DNA of 64,000 nucleotides from assembly GCA_000181795.3 (NCBI GenBank), contig CM012953.1, positions 17,783,241-17,847,240 on the forward strand. The letters run 5' to 3'. Shown here in pieces: positions 1-14,506 of this stretch; position 1 is the first letter of the stretch; each line of letters starts with the position of its first letter. The translations under genes were made by a program, and so were the position numbers. The notes beneath the pieces are model-generated. The model was not told the DNA's origin and ran no database searches. It worked only from the letters and a program-made list of their open reading frames with translations. Source of the stretch: Trichinella spiralis (lineage: Eukaryota > Nematoda > Enoplea > Trichinellida > Trichinellidae).

Positions 1-1975
1 AGTGTTCATACCGTTCTGGATTCAAGTTGATATTCTCCACTAACTCCACTAGCACTTGTGCTGATCGTCTCTCTTCTATAACACAATACTCTGCATCATA
101 TTTCTCTGGTTTATCCGAATCTATATCTCTTGGCCAGCTACCTTCATCAGTTAGCCAAGTAGGACCATTCCACCATAATGAATTTGACCGTAGTTGTTTT
201 ATTGTTGAACCACGGCTCAGTATGTCCGCCGGATTTGAGTTAGTTGGACAGTGTCTCCATTCAGACGGTTCCACTAACTGTTGAATATTCTCGACTCGGT
301 TTTGGATAAAAAGTTTCCATCTTCTTGATATGCTTTTTATCCAACATAATGTAATCTTGCTGTCCGTCCAGCAAGTCAATCTGTCGATCCTAATTTTTAA
401 TGCCTCTTTTACGAAGGTCATCAATTTTGCTGCCATCTGTGCTGCCATTAATTCCAAACGAGGGAGAGTCATCTTCTTTAAAGGTGCAACCCTCGATTTG
501 GCCATTACAATATTCGATATTGAGCTGTAGTCTTCTTCCTCCACCACTATATAGACTACTGCTCCATAGGCAGTCTCCGATGCGTCTCCGAACGCGTGCA
601 GCTCAATCTTTTTTATTGTGGAACCATGAAATGGGATGAGACACCTTGGAATTCTGATATCTGCTATATCACTCAATTCCATCTTCCAGATCTGCCATTC
701 CTTTTGCAGATCTGATGGTAACTCATCATCCCAATTTAAGCCTTTTTTCCACAACTTTTGAAATAGTACCTTCGCCTTGATTAGGTATGGAGAGAGGTGA
801 CCAAGGGGATCATACACCTTCGCAGTAACACTTATCAATTGACGCTTCGTGTCACACGACCAAGGATCGACATCAGAAAGAACACTATAAGCTAATTCAT
901 CGTTTGCCGAGTCCCAAACGATGCCTAATATCTTTGACGTACTAGTGTTCTTTCCCAATATATCTTCTGACGGTACATCCGCCAACACCGTGCTCAAATT
1001 ACTGACCCATTTAGTCAGATGAAATCCGCCTTTTTTCATCAATGACACCAACTGTCTCACAGTTTCTCTGGCCACTTCATCTTCATCTACTGAGAATACG
1101 ATATCATCCACATACATATTCTCCAAAACTTGATTCGCCCCTTGTGGGAATCCTTGTAGATGATTCAATGCGTGATGTCTCGTCACGCTCATTGCCAGGA
1201 ATGGCGAGCAAGTAAGCCCAAAGCATACTCGCCTAAAGCGGAATATTCGCGGTGTTTCATGAGATCCCAACTCTCTCCATAAAAATCGAGTAACATCTCG
1301 ATCCTTTTCATGTAGCCCAATCTGCAAGAACATCTTTGATATGTCTGCTTGCAGTCCTACACGAAATCTGCGGAAACGTAATAATATTTGGACCAGATCC
1401 TTTTGAAGCGGAGGTCCTGGATCTAACTGTCTATTGAGGGAGTCATTACGAAATTGCGCGGATCCATCAAACACTATCCGGCATTTCGTGCTGGATTTGT
1501 CTTCTCTTAGGACGGTATGATGTGGTAGATACCACGTTCTTCCAGGTCGTCCTTGTACGTCATTTACTTCTTCGACAAATCCGTTTTCTAGGTATTCTTT
1601 CATCCCATTCTTATATAACTGAGCCTTGGTAGGGTTTCTACACAAGCTCCGTTCCGTTTGAATTAATCGATCGAAAGCCTGTTTATAATTGTTTGGCAAT
1701 TCCGATTCTTTATTTGACCAGGGAAGCTGTACTTCGTATCTTTCCCCGTCAAATCGTACTGTTTTCTCAAACAGTTGTAAGGCTTTTGAATCAATTTCTT
1801 TTTCTTCGTCTTTTATTCCGATGGCTTCCAAATCCCAAAAATTTTTCAAAATATCATCAAGATGATCTTCTGTTTTTGCAAACAACATCTTGATGCTCTT
1901 CATGGGAACTTTTCCTGGGATGGGGCACAAATGATCCATCCCAACGTGGAATGTAATGCCCTCTGTCTCCTCTGC
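1..1975 (-). mobile_element. BEL/Pao retroelement, pol part (RT to RNase H-like region), runs off the left edge
   Basis: Translating the minus strand from about 1970 to 1 gives a continuous Pao-type pol reading frame. The reverse transcriptase comes first, with the YVDD box at 1103-1114 and an upstream conserved block reading KCRIVFDGSA. It is followed by the Pao/peptidase A17-like and RNase H-like part, with the blocks KVYDPLGHLSP and AFGDAS and the stretch SRVAPLKKMTLPRLELMAAQ. The frame is still open at base 1, so the integrase end lies outside the window. The part inside the window looks whole, which suggests a fairly recent copy. No gag or protease part is recognisable between 1980 and the gap at 2345, and no terminal repeat belonging to it is seen. 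The family call is firm; the element's limits are not known. Confidence 0.85.
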
Positions 1976-2344
1976 CTTTGATTATAGCTAAAAACAAGTC
2001 GTAATAGAATCAAGGCTTTTAATGAGTCTAATCTAAGATAAAACACAAATCATCTGCCACATGCAAGATATGAAGTGGCTATATTGATTTAAGTCTGACC
2101 CATATTTGGACGGCCAGAGACTTTCATGAAAACACTGATACCCCCATTTTGTGTCCTGTGAAAAATTGTGGCTCTTCCACGAAATACCAAAATTTGTAAA
2201 CCGGCTGGCAATATGAAATTTCTGAAATTAAATGTGGACCCAAAAAAGCCTATGTCTCTCAGGGTCGATGCGGGACATTTAGGGGTTAAATGATTCAGAA
2301 ATCACACACATCTTCACGAAAAAATCCTTCGGATACTTGTATCC

Positions 2345-2354
2345 NNNNNNNNNN
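2345..2354. other. assembly gap (10 Ns)
   Basis: A run of ten N separates the retroelement side from the rest. Single Ns continue at scattered points from about 2411 to 2956, so this stretch is low-quality consensus. Features across 2340-2960 should not be trusted at base level, and the physical linkage of the retroelement to the downstream genes rests on this join. Confidence 0.95.
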
Positions 2355-3240
2355 GGATTACGGTAACTTTAATAGCAGTGACGTAACATAAAAAAATGGA
2401 AATATTATTCNNAAAATTTTATTNTGNCTGNTTGANGTTTCTTCATTCATTGANATNCTGTTTATTTAAACTATATTATCTTGTGGNGAAGTTTATACTT
2501 TTTTTCATGATCAGCTTTCCCGAATAGAATATTTTATCTTTATTCTATATTTTATTCTACCCAAAGTGACGTTATATCAAATGCGACAGTAAATAATTCA
2601 GAAAAAAACAAATACAAAAAATAAGTTAAATGGTGATTTTTTATTTTTCACTACCCAACAGCAACAACAACAATAATAAGCAACATATCAGTGAACCACN
2701 AATTACNAAAGTAGCATCATGGTGANTTTCAAAATTATAAATCATTGTCTAGTGGATAAAGATTGACCCTAAGGACAACCGCTTTGTTTATTAAAGCTTG
2801 AAAAATAAACTCTTTTTGNCCAATATCTTTACCCGTACGTAGCAGCAGANTACTGGCACCAGCTTACTCGCCACAANGGGCATGGAATGATNAAAAAAGC
2901 NTATTAGATACCATTGGAGGNTCCAANCCCTTGAATGTACCATCCCGTATCCCCAAGNTTTTTATGGTTGCCATCAGTCTATATAGGCCATTTGCTCATC
3001 TACCCGGCAATTTTCAACGTGATCTTTTCTATTGTTCCTAGCCGGAACTTCTAAATCTGTCCACACTGCACCCCTGCAGCCCTCTTTATCCTATACCAAA
3101 ATGAAGTAATTGTTTATAACTGGGAACACATACTTTTGAACACCCCCAACATTTCCTCCGTTTACCGGTATATTTTAATTTGTACTCCCTGCCTTCATAC
3201 ACAAGGAACATACCGCCGCAACAGTTTGTCACAAAAGGGT
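2355..3240. other. low-quality intergenic stretch without a recognisable gene
   Basis: AT-rich sequence with ambiguous bases, a short CAA/TAA run near 2660, and no reading frame that resembles a known family. I see nothing else here. Confidence 0.6.
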
Positions 3241-3246
3241 CTAGTT

Positions 3247-3310
3247 CAACTCACCACGGCGGTCAACTCGCCACGTGATCAACTCGTTGCGTGGTCAACT
3301 CACCGTGATT
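3247..3310. repeat. four-copy minisatellite with a unit of about 16 bp
   Basis: Four imperfect copies in tandem, each starting with CAACTC and followed by a variable CACGTG-like core (caactcaccacggcggt, caactcgccacgtgat, caactcgttgcgtggt, caactcaccgtgatt). No function is suggested by the sequence. Confidence 0.75.
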
Positions 3311-3359
3311 ATCTGTGTCTGTGATTGAAATTGTCGTGATGATAGACTCTTAACCTGTT

Positions 3360-4275
3360 CTGAAGTGTATCCCATTAAGTGCAAAGACAGTGCAGCGACG
3401 CATCGATGAGCTGGCCAGTGATTTGGAGAAAACTTTAGTATAAGAGCTTCAACATTGTAAATTTTTCATACGACTAGATGAGTAAGCTTTTGATTGATGG
3501 AACATTCTTTTGGCTTATGTGTAATTGTCATAGTCTAATGTGCAATATTGATGAATTTTTGTTTGCCAATTATCTTGAAGGTGATGCAAAAGAAATGAAT
3601 AAATTCCTGACTATTTGCAATGTTATGTGGAAAAAATGATGAAACTTTCAACCAACTGGTTTTCCACACAGAAGTAAGATGGTTGTCAAATAATGATTAC
3701 TTAGAAAGAGTTGCTGATTTGTATTTCCTGAATTGCTGACTGTTTGCTTTTCAGCTGCAAGGAAGTAAGATGATTGTCGAAAACGAATTGCTTAGAAAGA
3801 CTTATAGATTTGTATTACTCGACGGTGGAGTTTCTAGCTGATGTGAAACAAACTTTATGTGATGAGTTGAAAAAATGTAAAAACCATCCTTTCTATATAT
3901 CAGACTTATATTCAAAATTTAATGAAATACAGAAACATCTGCAAGGTAGATATTTTTCAATTATTCAAGCACGAACAGTCCTAATAGGCTTTTAAGCTAA
4001 AATAGGCCTATTTAATTATTTTTTGGTCCGAAGAGATTTTAAGTGCGTTTCAAGTCTACAGAAACTGGAAGAAGGAGCAGATGTCTCATACAGTGAGCTG
4101 GAAATTTACATAAATCAAGTAGAAAAAGTAAGGGAAGACTTTAAAGTATGTTTTGAGGATCTGGAGAACATTGACGGCACCAGACTGGATAATTACACCA
4201 TAGAATATAGAAATAGAAAATGCCAACATTGAATTTTCATTACAAGAAGAGCACGTTGCGATGAGTGTGGATCTC
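3360..4275 (+). mobile_element. decayed hAT-superfamily (Buster / ZBED5-SCAND3-like) transposase
   Basis: Several blocks in order match the hAT Buster-type transposase family. They are CIPLSAKTVQRRIDELASDL near 3367-3426, then CKFFIRLDE, then an EVRWLS...CLERL.DLYY block. Next come LADVKQTLCDEL and the YISDLYSKFNEIQKHLQG block (3774-3950), then RRDFKCVSSLQKLEE and VREDFKVCFEDL (4030-4170), and finally PDWIITP and IEIENANIEFSLQEE (4180-4255). Reading passes through several stop codons and at least one frameshift near 4170, so it is a relic. The EVRWLS block is present twice in tandem (3667-3735 and 3760-3830). No BED finger, terminal inverted repeats or target duplication were identified. Confidence 0.82.
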
Positions 4276-6640
4276 GAGGCTTAATTACTGCTCAAACGTA
4301 AAAGCTTCGGTGAGTATTAGAGTAATGTAAATATTACCCTGAGCGAAGTGCTGCAGTTCAGCCATTTTTATTACCATTTTTAAGTTCATACCTGATTGAA
4401 TTCCTTTCAGCCATGCAAATGCAATTTTAAAAAAGCGAAGGAACAGACTGAATCTGGAAATGCGTGGTAACATACGGCTCGACCACTGTCCATTATTCTT
4501 TGTGAGTTAGCGAAATGCGGATAGCGCATTTCTTTATATAACGGTCATAAGTTAATCCATTCGTGATACTGTCAACATAAGTAGGTCCAATATCTCGGCA
4601 TGGGAATTATTACCATTTTCACTAATGTACGGACAAACAGTTTACTATATTGCATTGAAAAACGAAGACAGAAGTTGTTGCTCTGAACATGCACATATTG
4701 CTGTTTGATCATCTATATACAGCAGCATTTCATCTGTAAAGTATTTTTTGAAATACATCAGTGGTGATCCAATTTCATTCACTGCAGATAGCTTCTTCGA
4801 TATAAATGTATTGCTGTCTGTTTACCAAGCTATTGTTAGGTACTACTTTATTGTTAAAATTTTGAATATTTTATAAAGTGTAGTTTCCGCTAAAGCCGAG
4901 TGTGTCAAAATCAATGCAGGCAATAAAAGCAACCCTGATCAGCAGCCGAAACACTTCACAGCAGTGGCTGTCAAACTAAAGATCTGATCCATTGGTAAAG
5001 TGATAAATGAATTTTGTTGGTTCGCAGCTTTGATTGCCGCTCGGTTGTTCAGAAAATGAAATAAATGCGTCTTTTTGCGCAGACCAGTCAGTTTATGTAA
5101 ACAACAATGTAAACTTCAAGTGTGAAATGCATTCAAAATTTGTTGACAACTTGCAAATTAAGCGGCTATTTATTCGATCGATCTCTTCCAGATATAATGT
5201 GCTGTCCTTGTTTCAAAGTGCTAAGGCTGCCCCATTGTTGTTAACATTAGGTTAATATGAGAAAGGAGTGCTTAACTCCAAAGAACCTAAGCGAACAGGA
5301 CACGTCAGGGACAATCACTATGCAAAATCATAAGCAAACACTATGTTTCAATTTTGATACAAAGCAAATAAAAAATAATCAGGAGGGTTTTAGATGCTAA
5401 AAAATCAGCATTTGACAAATAGAATGCATAAGAGCGACAACAGATGAAATTTAGATGCGTGCATCAGAGCAGCAGCCAATAAAATTTACTGCGTAGAGGA
5501 AGATGTCGTCGAAGAAGAATGAAAGCCAACTATATTGGGTGGCACCACAATAGCTCGCACTTCATTGAAAGAACTAGTCGAAGAAAATTTGCCGACTGCT
5601 TTAATAGCCCAAGTTTCACTTAAGATCTCAAAGTATTGCCCACTTCAGTAGTCGACCAAAACGATAAATTTAGTCCTTCACGCTTCAACTACATTGAGAA
5701 GGTGGTAGCAGTTACCATGTTTGGTTTGCACTTCGTTATAAACACTGTGCTTCCGCTAGATAGAGGAAAAATAGATGAGCTGACTTTCTGTTGAAGAAGT
5801 AACAGAAGCAGAACATTTTTGTGTGGGAATGACCCAAAAGAAGCCTTTGGAAGGAAGAGACCATCAATGAAGTCTGCAGCATCTACAGCTGGAAAATAGG
5901 TTGGAACCAACACTAACTTGGTTAAGAACACATTATCTAGAGTTGAATGACACCAACAAAGCTCAATTTTGGTTAGATTCAATCCTATCTTGTTTGAGAA
6001 CAGATTGTTCAGAGTTGAATGCCACCACCAAAATCCTGAGATACATCATAAACTGAATTGAAGGCAAACTACCATCAATCCAGTAGGCAAAACTTCTAAC
6101 TAAACCAAACGGTTAGGGGGAGCAACAGAGTGATCTGAATCGTAAAAATTAAAACTCTCAAGGAAGTGTTTAACACACCGGTACAGAAGCTTTATTTACT
6201 AGAGCTCACAGTCAGAAGCTAATGGACTTTGCTCATTGTGAGGAGGTATGTTACCAACAATATTCAAGTGTAAAATTCATTATTAATAAAGTTTATATGG
6301 TAGTTAATAAAAAAAGAAATGAAGTGTGTGATGTAGGTTGCCATTGGTAGATAAGTGCATGCAAATTTTGAATTCTATTTTTACTTGTGAAAAGTAGCGA
6401 GATCTAATGTGTTTGTTTGTTGAATCATCACACTCGAAAAAACAGCTTTTCTGTTAACCTTGACGTTGAGGGATATCCCACAAGCGTAATTAAATCTATT
6501 TATCTCAAGTCTATTATTGATCAGTGTAGTGATTTCTTCAAAGGAAGAATTGAATTTTCCGCCAATTCTGGCACACTTCATGATGGCTTGAAAATCTTAG
6601 ATTATCAACGTCAGTTTGTTGATAACATTCGTCCCGGCAT
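4276..6640. other. intergenic stretch, no gene recognised
   Basis: About 2.4 kb with only short reading frames. The one structure seen is a diverged tandem duplication near 5917-6033. Parts of it are less AT-rich than the later intergenic DNA, so further old transposon debris is likely, but I cannot assign a family. Confidence 0.5.
5917..6033. repeat. diverged tandem duplication, period about 73 bp
   Basis: The segment at about 5917-5960 (aacacattatctagagttga, then atgacaccaacaaa) recurs at about 5990-6033 (aacagattgttcagagttga, then atgccaccaccaaa). The two arms are clearly related but diverged, so the duplication is old. Confidence 0.65.
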
Positions 6641-6920
6641 TTTTTCAGCTCCATTGGTGGTTGAAGACCAGTTGTTCATAAATCAAATCCCTGGAGTGTT
6701 GCACCTTGCGCAAGCTCTCATTGAGTTTCCATATGGTCGGATGCCCCGTGCCTAATTCTGCTTTGAACCTGCGATGAGCAGCTTCCGCGTAGTTGTTGGT
6801 GCGATTGGTTTCAATAACAACTCGGCGATGCATTGACCACATCTCCACTGGAAACATTGCCGGACGTCTTCCACCATCTCGACGACTTCTACGACCCACG
6901 TAACTACTGTTGACCATTCT
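6640..6920 (-). mobile_element. MULE-type transposase C-terminal fragment
   Basis: The minus-strand frame contains the block FPVEMWSMHRRV, then ETNRTNNYAEAAHRRFKAEL, then GHPTIWKLNESLRK. This is the conserved region after the last catalytic acid of MULE (Mutator-like, FLYWCH-associated) transposases, where 'RTNN.xE..HRRF' and 'HP.+W' are hallmarks. Only about 90 codons are present, without the DDE core and without flanking inverted repeats, so it is a fragment. The open plus-strand frame covering 6417-6755 is its antisense shadow. Confidence 0.72.
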
Positions 6921-8266
6921 TTCACAGCTACATTATTCACAAGAAAATAAGTACAGTCACATTTTCTATGCAATCATGTAATTTTCTTTTTAGATGATGT
7001 AAATTAGTTATGATTATGTATCATTATAATCTTTTGGTACTAATTCAATCGAAAGTAAATAAAGTCCGGAAAGATTAATTTTTATGGTATCATTGCTTAT
7101 TAACAAGTGTATTAATTGTTACACAGTACGGTGATACAAAACAGCTTTTTTTCAAGTAAATTTCCCAGTTATCATAACAGTTCGACTGAAAGTTGCCTAT
7201 ACATGCTTTCCCTGACATTTGCAAGTAGGCAGTAAATTTTCTTCACAGATAATAATATCTGCGAGAGTTGAATTCTGCAATATCCAGAATGTTGCACTCT
7301 AAATAACCTGTAGTACTTTTTCTGAACTATTATTTTATTTATGTTGATAAGAAAAATAATTCCAGTTCTATTAAATTACTTAAAATTCTCTAAAGGAAGT
7401 ATTAAATCAAATAACAAGCTCGATTATTTTGAGCAATTATCGATAATTATCAATTTTGAGCATGGGTAGCCATGAAGATGGAGCATATTAAAATTCCAGA
7501 GGATAGTAAACGAAGACTACTGACAAGCTGATAATATTGTATGTGGCAATTTCAGATAATATCAGCGTTATTTATGATCACAAGAAGAAAAATCATTAGC
7601 AATTAATAATAAGTGAGGAAAATATGTAGGTATCAAAAAAGAAAAGAAAGAATGATGATGCTCCTGTGATTTGAATGTGTGTGTATATATTTAATGCCTG
7701 CAATGGTGAGAGCTACATTATAAAATATAGGTATATTGTATTAATGCTATATAAAGATGTACATTGCTTGCCTGACAGGATGTCTGTGATGTTGAAGATC
7801 AAGATATCTAGAAATGGCAGAACACTGTACCCGAACTTGACATACAAAAAAAGACGGTAAAAGAAAACACAGAAAACGAGACACAGCATTGGACTGAATT
7901 CAACAAGCTTTGCTGGTAAAAGTTATTTATTTCACGACTGGTAATATCAGTTTGAAGTGACATTGTGAAAAGTGTCATGTTGTTGTTGTTGTTGTTGAAA
8001 CAGAGGCTTTTATTTTGAATAAAGAAATCACAATATACAACATACTTTGGAAGTTTTCATTACTGCATTTGTTTAAAAATCAGTTAAACTTTTCGTTACA
8101 CATGCAAATTACAGCATTCGAAGATAAGAAAAACAAAGTATGCATGTACGAAAAAGAAGCCTAATGGAAATATTTATTGACTATTGATTTTAGAAATGAA
8201 AAATTTAAATGAATAACAACAGCAGATGATGGAATTGTCAACAATGATTTTTTGCACAATGCACAG
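6921..8266. other. intergenic stretch with a (TTG)n run
   Basis: AT-rich sequence with a TTG microsatellite at about 7979-7997 and no gene signal. The right part should hold the 3' UTR of the minus-strand phosphatase gene that ends at 8267. Confidence 0.55.
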
Positions 8267-9959
8267 TCATTTGCACTTTTCAGAGTACAACAACGCCACT
8301 TTGCAAGCGTACGACAGCTGTTGCTCAGTCTGCACCATTCCCATACGGCTGTTTCTTAAGTACTTGACAATTTCAACAGGATTAACGTAAACTTGGGCTT
8401 CAAGCATGCGCATGAGAGTTTCAGTGAGAATATAGACACCCGTCCGACCAATGCCCGCACTGCAGTGCACAACAATTGGAGGCGTTTGTTCATTGAGCAC
8501 TTTGTCCGACGAATAGAGCAGCATATTTTCCGGTTTCAAACGCTTGATGACGCTGAAAAAATCTAAAAACAGCTGTGGCTTGTCCGGTACGCCATGATCC
8601 GGCCAACCGAGAAATTGCAAATGGGATACATTAAGCTCGGCTTCGGTGTCGACGTTGATGATGTAAAAATCTCGAATTCGACATTTGCCGAAAACCTCGT
8701 CACCAACGCAGCCAATTATCAAATGATTCGTTTCCAAAGTTTTGTTCATTTCTGGAAAATAGCAATAGCACTTTTCCACATCCCCTTCGTACAGGTCAGT
8801 CAACATGACCACCGTGTGCACATTCTGTTCCCAGATCATCTGCCAAAAGTCGTCAACAGTATTTTCCATCGGTGCCTGAGTAGCTATATAATTCAAGCAT
8901 ATATCTGTATCGGCCAGTCGTACATTGACAAAACTTGCATTGATGTAATCATTTTTCTTCGAATGATTACTGTTCAATATGACGCGATTGTGATCATACG
9001 GCAACACATTTGTATAACGATTCAAAAATCGATTCTTCCTTTCGCGAGCAGTATTAAATGTCATTCCTTCGCCATATGGTTGCAATTCCTGAAACTGACC
9101 AAAATATTCTCCACTATACAGAGCATCTTTAAATATTTTTCTGATATCATTGAACTGGTCAGAAGAATCAACGTCGGTTGTAAAAACAGTCGACTAAAAA
9201 TAAGTTGATTAATTATTCATTTCATTTGACAAATTACACCGATCACAGACGTACCGTAATTGTTTCATCGACGAGTGTTTTATATTCAAATTGACCTCTC
9301 GCTTGTGTAGAAATCATTCCTGGAGCAACCATTCCAATGACGAAAACACTAAGCAACAGTATCCATTTTAAAATGAACATGCAAAGCAAAATGCGATCTT
9401 CATAGCTGAAATAGATTGACAAATTTTCAACGTGGCATTTGAAATGAAAACGTCTCTGTTACTACTTTTTGACAATAAAAAACCACCGCTGACTATTGAA
9501 ATTCACAAATACAGCAGATTCCAAAGCGAAAGACAAACCCCAGAATAGGTTCAAAGTGATACTGTGCCCACGAGCAGGAGTAGACGGCAAATCGTAATTT
9601 CTTTCCATGAACAGAAGCGACAAAGCCGTTGCCCAATTGCAGACAAAAACAATGTTGTACAGAACAATGTAGCCGTAAAATTCCAAATGGAATGCATAAT
9701 GCAGAATTGTGAGGATGACGGGAATGAAGAGCAAAATGACGTGAAAACAAACTTGGACAATGTACATTTTTGGCAAGCGATTAAGAAGCTGTTGAGAAAG
9801 ACGCGTACCGTGGCGTATGTACATCGCCAATTCGGCGCATCCAAAAGTCAGCATCATCGTACCAAGAACAAAAATAACCACACTGTCGATAAAGCAAGGA
9901 TTAAAACCACGGTCATACCATACAGTATAAAAAGTTACGTTCGGAGGGCAATAGGGCAT
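8267..9959 (-). CDS. TMD0-PTP: ABCB6/HMT-1-type TMD0 membrane domain joined to a tyrosine phosphatase domain
   Basis: Three minus-strand exons, 9959-9487, 9405-9255 and 9193-8267, join in phase with GT-AG introns to give 516 residues. Residues 1-190 match the five-helix TMD0 of ABCB6/HMT-1 half-transporters: an N-terminal YC, then W-x4-F-NPCF, and later RGHS-x4-LFW-x2-SFA-x-ES, VNFNSQ and VFVIGMVAPG. After a linker of about 50 residues comes a complete classical PTP domain, about 245-510. It has KNRF..V, NDYINASF, the WPDHGVP loop (near 405-411), the VHCSAGIGRTG loop (Cys452) and the Q-loop MVQTEQQ, so it should be active on phosphotyrosine. Five helices starting from a lumenal N-terminus would place the phosphatase in the cytosol. 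The ATG at 9959 sits where ABCB6 proteins start. No ABC core is found nearby. The single-gene model is inference from phase and splice sites; two adjacent genes are the alternative. Confidence 0.8.
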
Positions 9960-12118
9960 TTTGCTTTTTGTCCAATAACCACCTCCTTGAAACGAAATTA
10001 ATAAAAAATATTTTCAATTATCACAAAACAAAAGAAAAAAAAACAATTACAGATAACCGTTTCATAAAAACTATAAACAAGACAAGATCGTGTAGTGAAA
10101 AATAATTTTAAAAATAAACACTTGATGCTTTGTATTTCAAATCATAAAATAAAATTCAAGTTAAATATCATTTGTTCTAAAAATTTTTTTTTAAAAGTTA
10201 TTGTTTCTTTTAATTTAGCCTAAACCATGCGTATAAAAATCACTATGACTTGTTTGACAATTATTTTTCATTATAGAAAAACATTTTTGATTTCTTCATC
10301 AAATATGCAAAGGCAACATTTGTTTCAAGCATAAATTTTCGTTTAATTTCAGCTTCTATAATATAAAATTACGATATTTCGAATATCAGTACAAAGAATG
10401 CATTTCACATTTATGAAATAATAATGATGAATAATGAAAAAAATTACAATATTTAATCTTTTTAGATGTTCAACATTTGTCAAAATTTAAATGAATAATC
10501 ATCACTGGGAAAATTTACTTTAGCTAAGTCACAAATTAATAAAAATTAAAAATATCGCAATAAAATATATAAAATTTTACCTAAAACCTTTTCGCACATT
10601 CAACAACTGATTTTTCAGATTGCGAATTCACCAAAACAAGATGCATAAAACACTCAACAGATTATCTCTTAAAACAATAAAAGTTGTAATAAGAAGACAA
10701 CAGTTAAATATAATAATAACATTAATATAAGTTGAATAGTAATTCTAAAAATTAAACTATAAAAATTTTATTTACAACATAATTTTAAAATATTTTTGTT
10801 CAAAAAATGACAAAGAAAAGTTTAAAGTAAAATAAAATCCCTAATAAAATATGCAATTTAAAAAAAAAAATTTCAGCTAAATAAATAATAAATTAAATTT
10901 GCTTCACAACATACCAAATGTCAAACCTCATCGAATAAATTTACATTATCAATCTTTAGTTCAGTTTCACGATTCAAAAACAACTCTATTATACATTTCT
11001 AAAATATTATTAATTCATTTAAATAAAAAGTAAATAAAAAAACAGACATTCATATAGCATATCATAAAAGATCATTATACTACTCAAGGTGATTATATTT
11101 GTCTATAAAATTGAAAGTTTTACTTAATGCATTTTACCTTTTTTACTTTAGAAGAACATACTTTTCAAAAAAAACAACAAATTTGATAGTAAATTACAGT
11201 AATAATATATTACAGTAAAGAAATATAAAGAGTTATTTGTATAAAAATATGATGTAAAATAAATAAATTGAAATCTTAATTAATAAAAATTAATATAAAA
11301 AGTTGTGGATTTGAAAAAACATATTTTAACTTTTTGGCACTATTTTCGAAATATAAACTGCCATCAAGAGACATGCAACAAAATCAGACTTTCTTCTTCT
11401 GTTTTTAATAGAAATAGTTTAAAATATTGTTAATTTAATGATTATTATTATTATTTTAAAAATTGAAGTTATTTTTATAAAATTGCTGAAAACCTCATTT
11501 TATACATTTCACACAAAAATATTTTGAGGCTACCTGACGATTCAAAAGTTTTCACAAGGTAACGACGAAAACTTAATAATATAAAGTGCCGTAATAAAAC
11601 AAATGGATGGAATGAAAAGTAATGGCAAAAATCACACGCATTTAAAAACATAAGATAATATATTGAGACAGTTTTCCATGATGGCAAACTGATAATAAAT
11701 TCAAACATTTGTTTGTTCTAATTAATCATCAATAAATGAATTATCAATTCATTAATATTATTAATCAAATATTCCAGGAGCTTCATTTTTCATTCCAATT
11801 TCATATTCAAATCATTCATTTCTTCAAAATTTTCTTCTTATTATGAAATTTATATAATTAAAAGAAGCTAAAATAGATAAGCAATCATTTTCATTTCAAA
11901 AATTAGATATTACATCTCAAAATGGCTTTATTTTTGATTTATTAAACACCCAACAATCAACCAATAATTACTCGGAATTAAAACTGAAAAACAGACGCCA
12001 AAAAATATTGATAACTTTGATAATCATATTTGCTTTGTTCATTTCAAAATGCTATCATTAATATTAATGCTGAAATATAAATGACAGAAATGTGAATTTA
12101 AACTAACAAATTTCCATG
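9960..12118. other. AT-rich intergenic DNA, no gene
   Basis: Extremely AT-rich (many A/T runs). No frame resembles a known protein, and in particular there are no ABC transporter TMD/NBD motifs (Walker A, LSGGQ). It holds the upstream region of the phosphatase gene and, at its right end, the 3' UTR of adenosylhomocysteinase. Confidence 0.6.

Positions 12119-14506
<2,388 letters not shown>

Noticed and set aside
6417-6755. 112-codon plus-strand frame with a protein-like look
   Set aside because: It is antisense to the MULE transposase block, which has real family motifs on the minus strand.
8594-9208. 204-codon plus-strand frame
   Set aside because: Antisense shadow of the conserved PTP exon.
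9487-9959. First reading of the membrane domain as the N-terminus of an ABCC/MRP transporter
   Set aside because: RGHS, SFA-x-ES, NSQ and VFVIGMVAPG with the cysteine spacing fit ABCB6/HMT-1 better than ABCC.
9551-10001. Other long frames over the TMD0 exon, both strands
   Set aside because: Only the minus frame starting at 9959 matches the ABCB6 TMD0 pattern.
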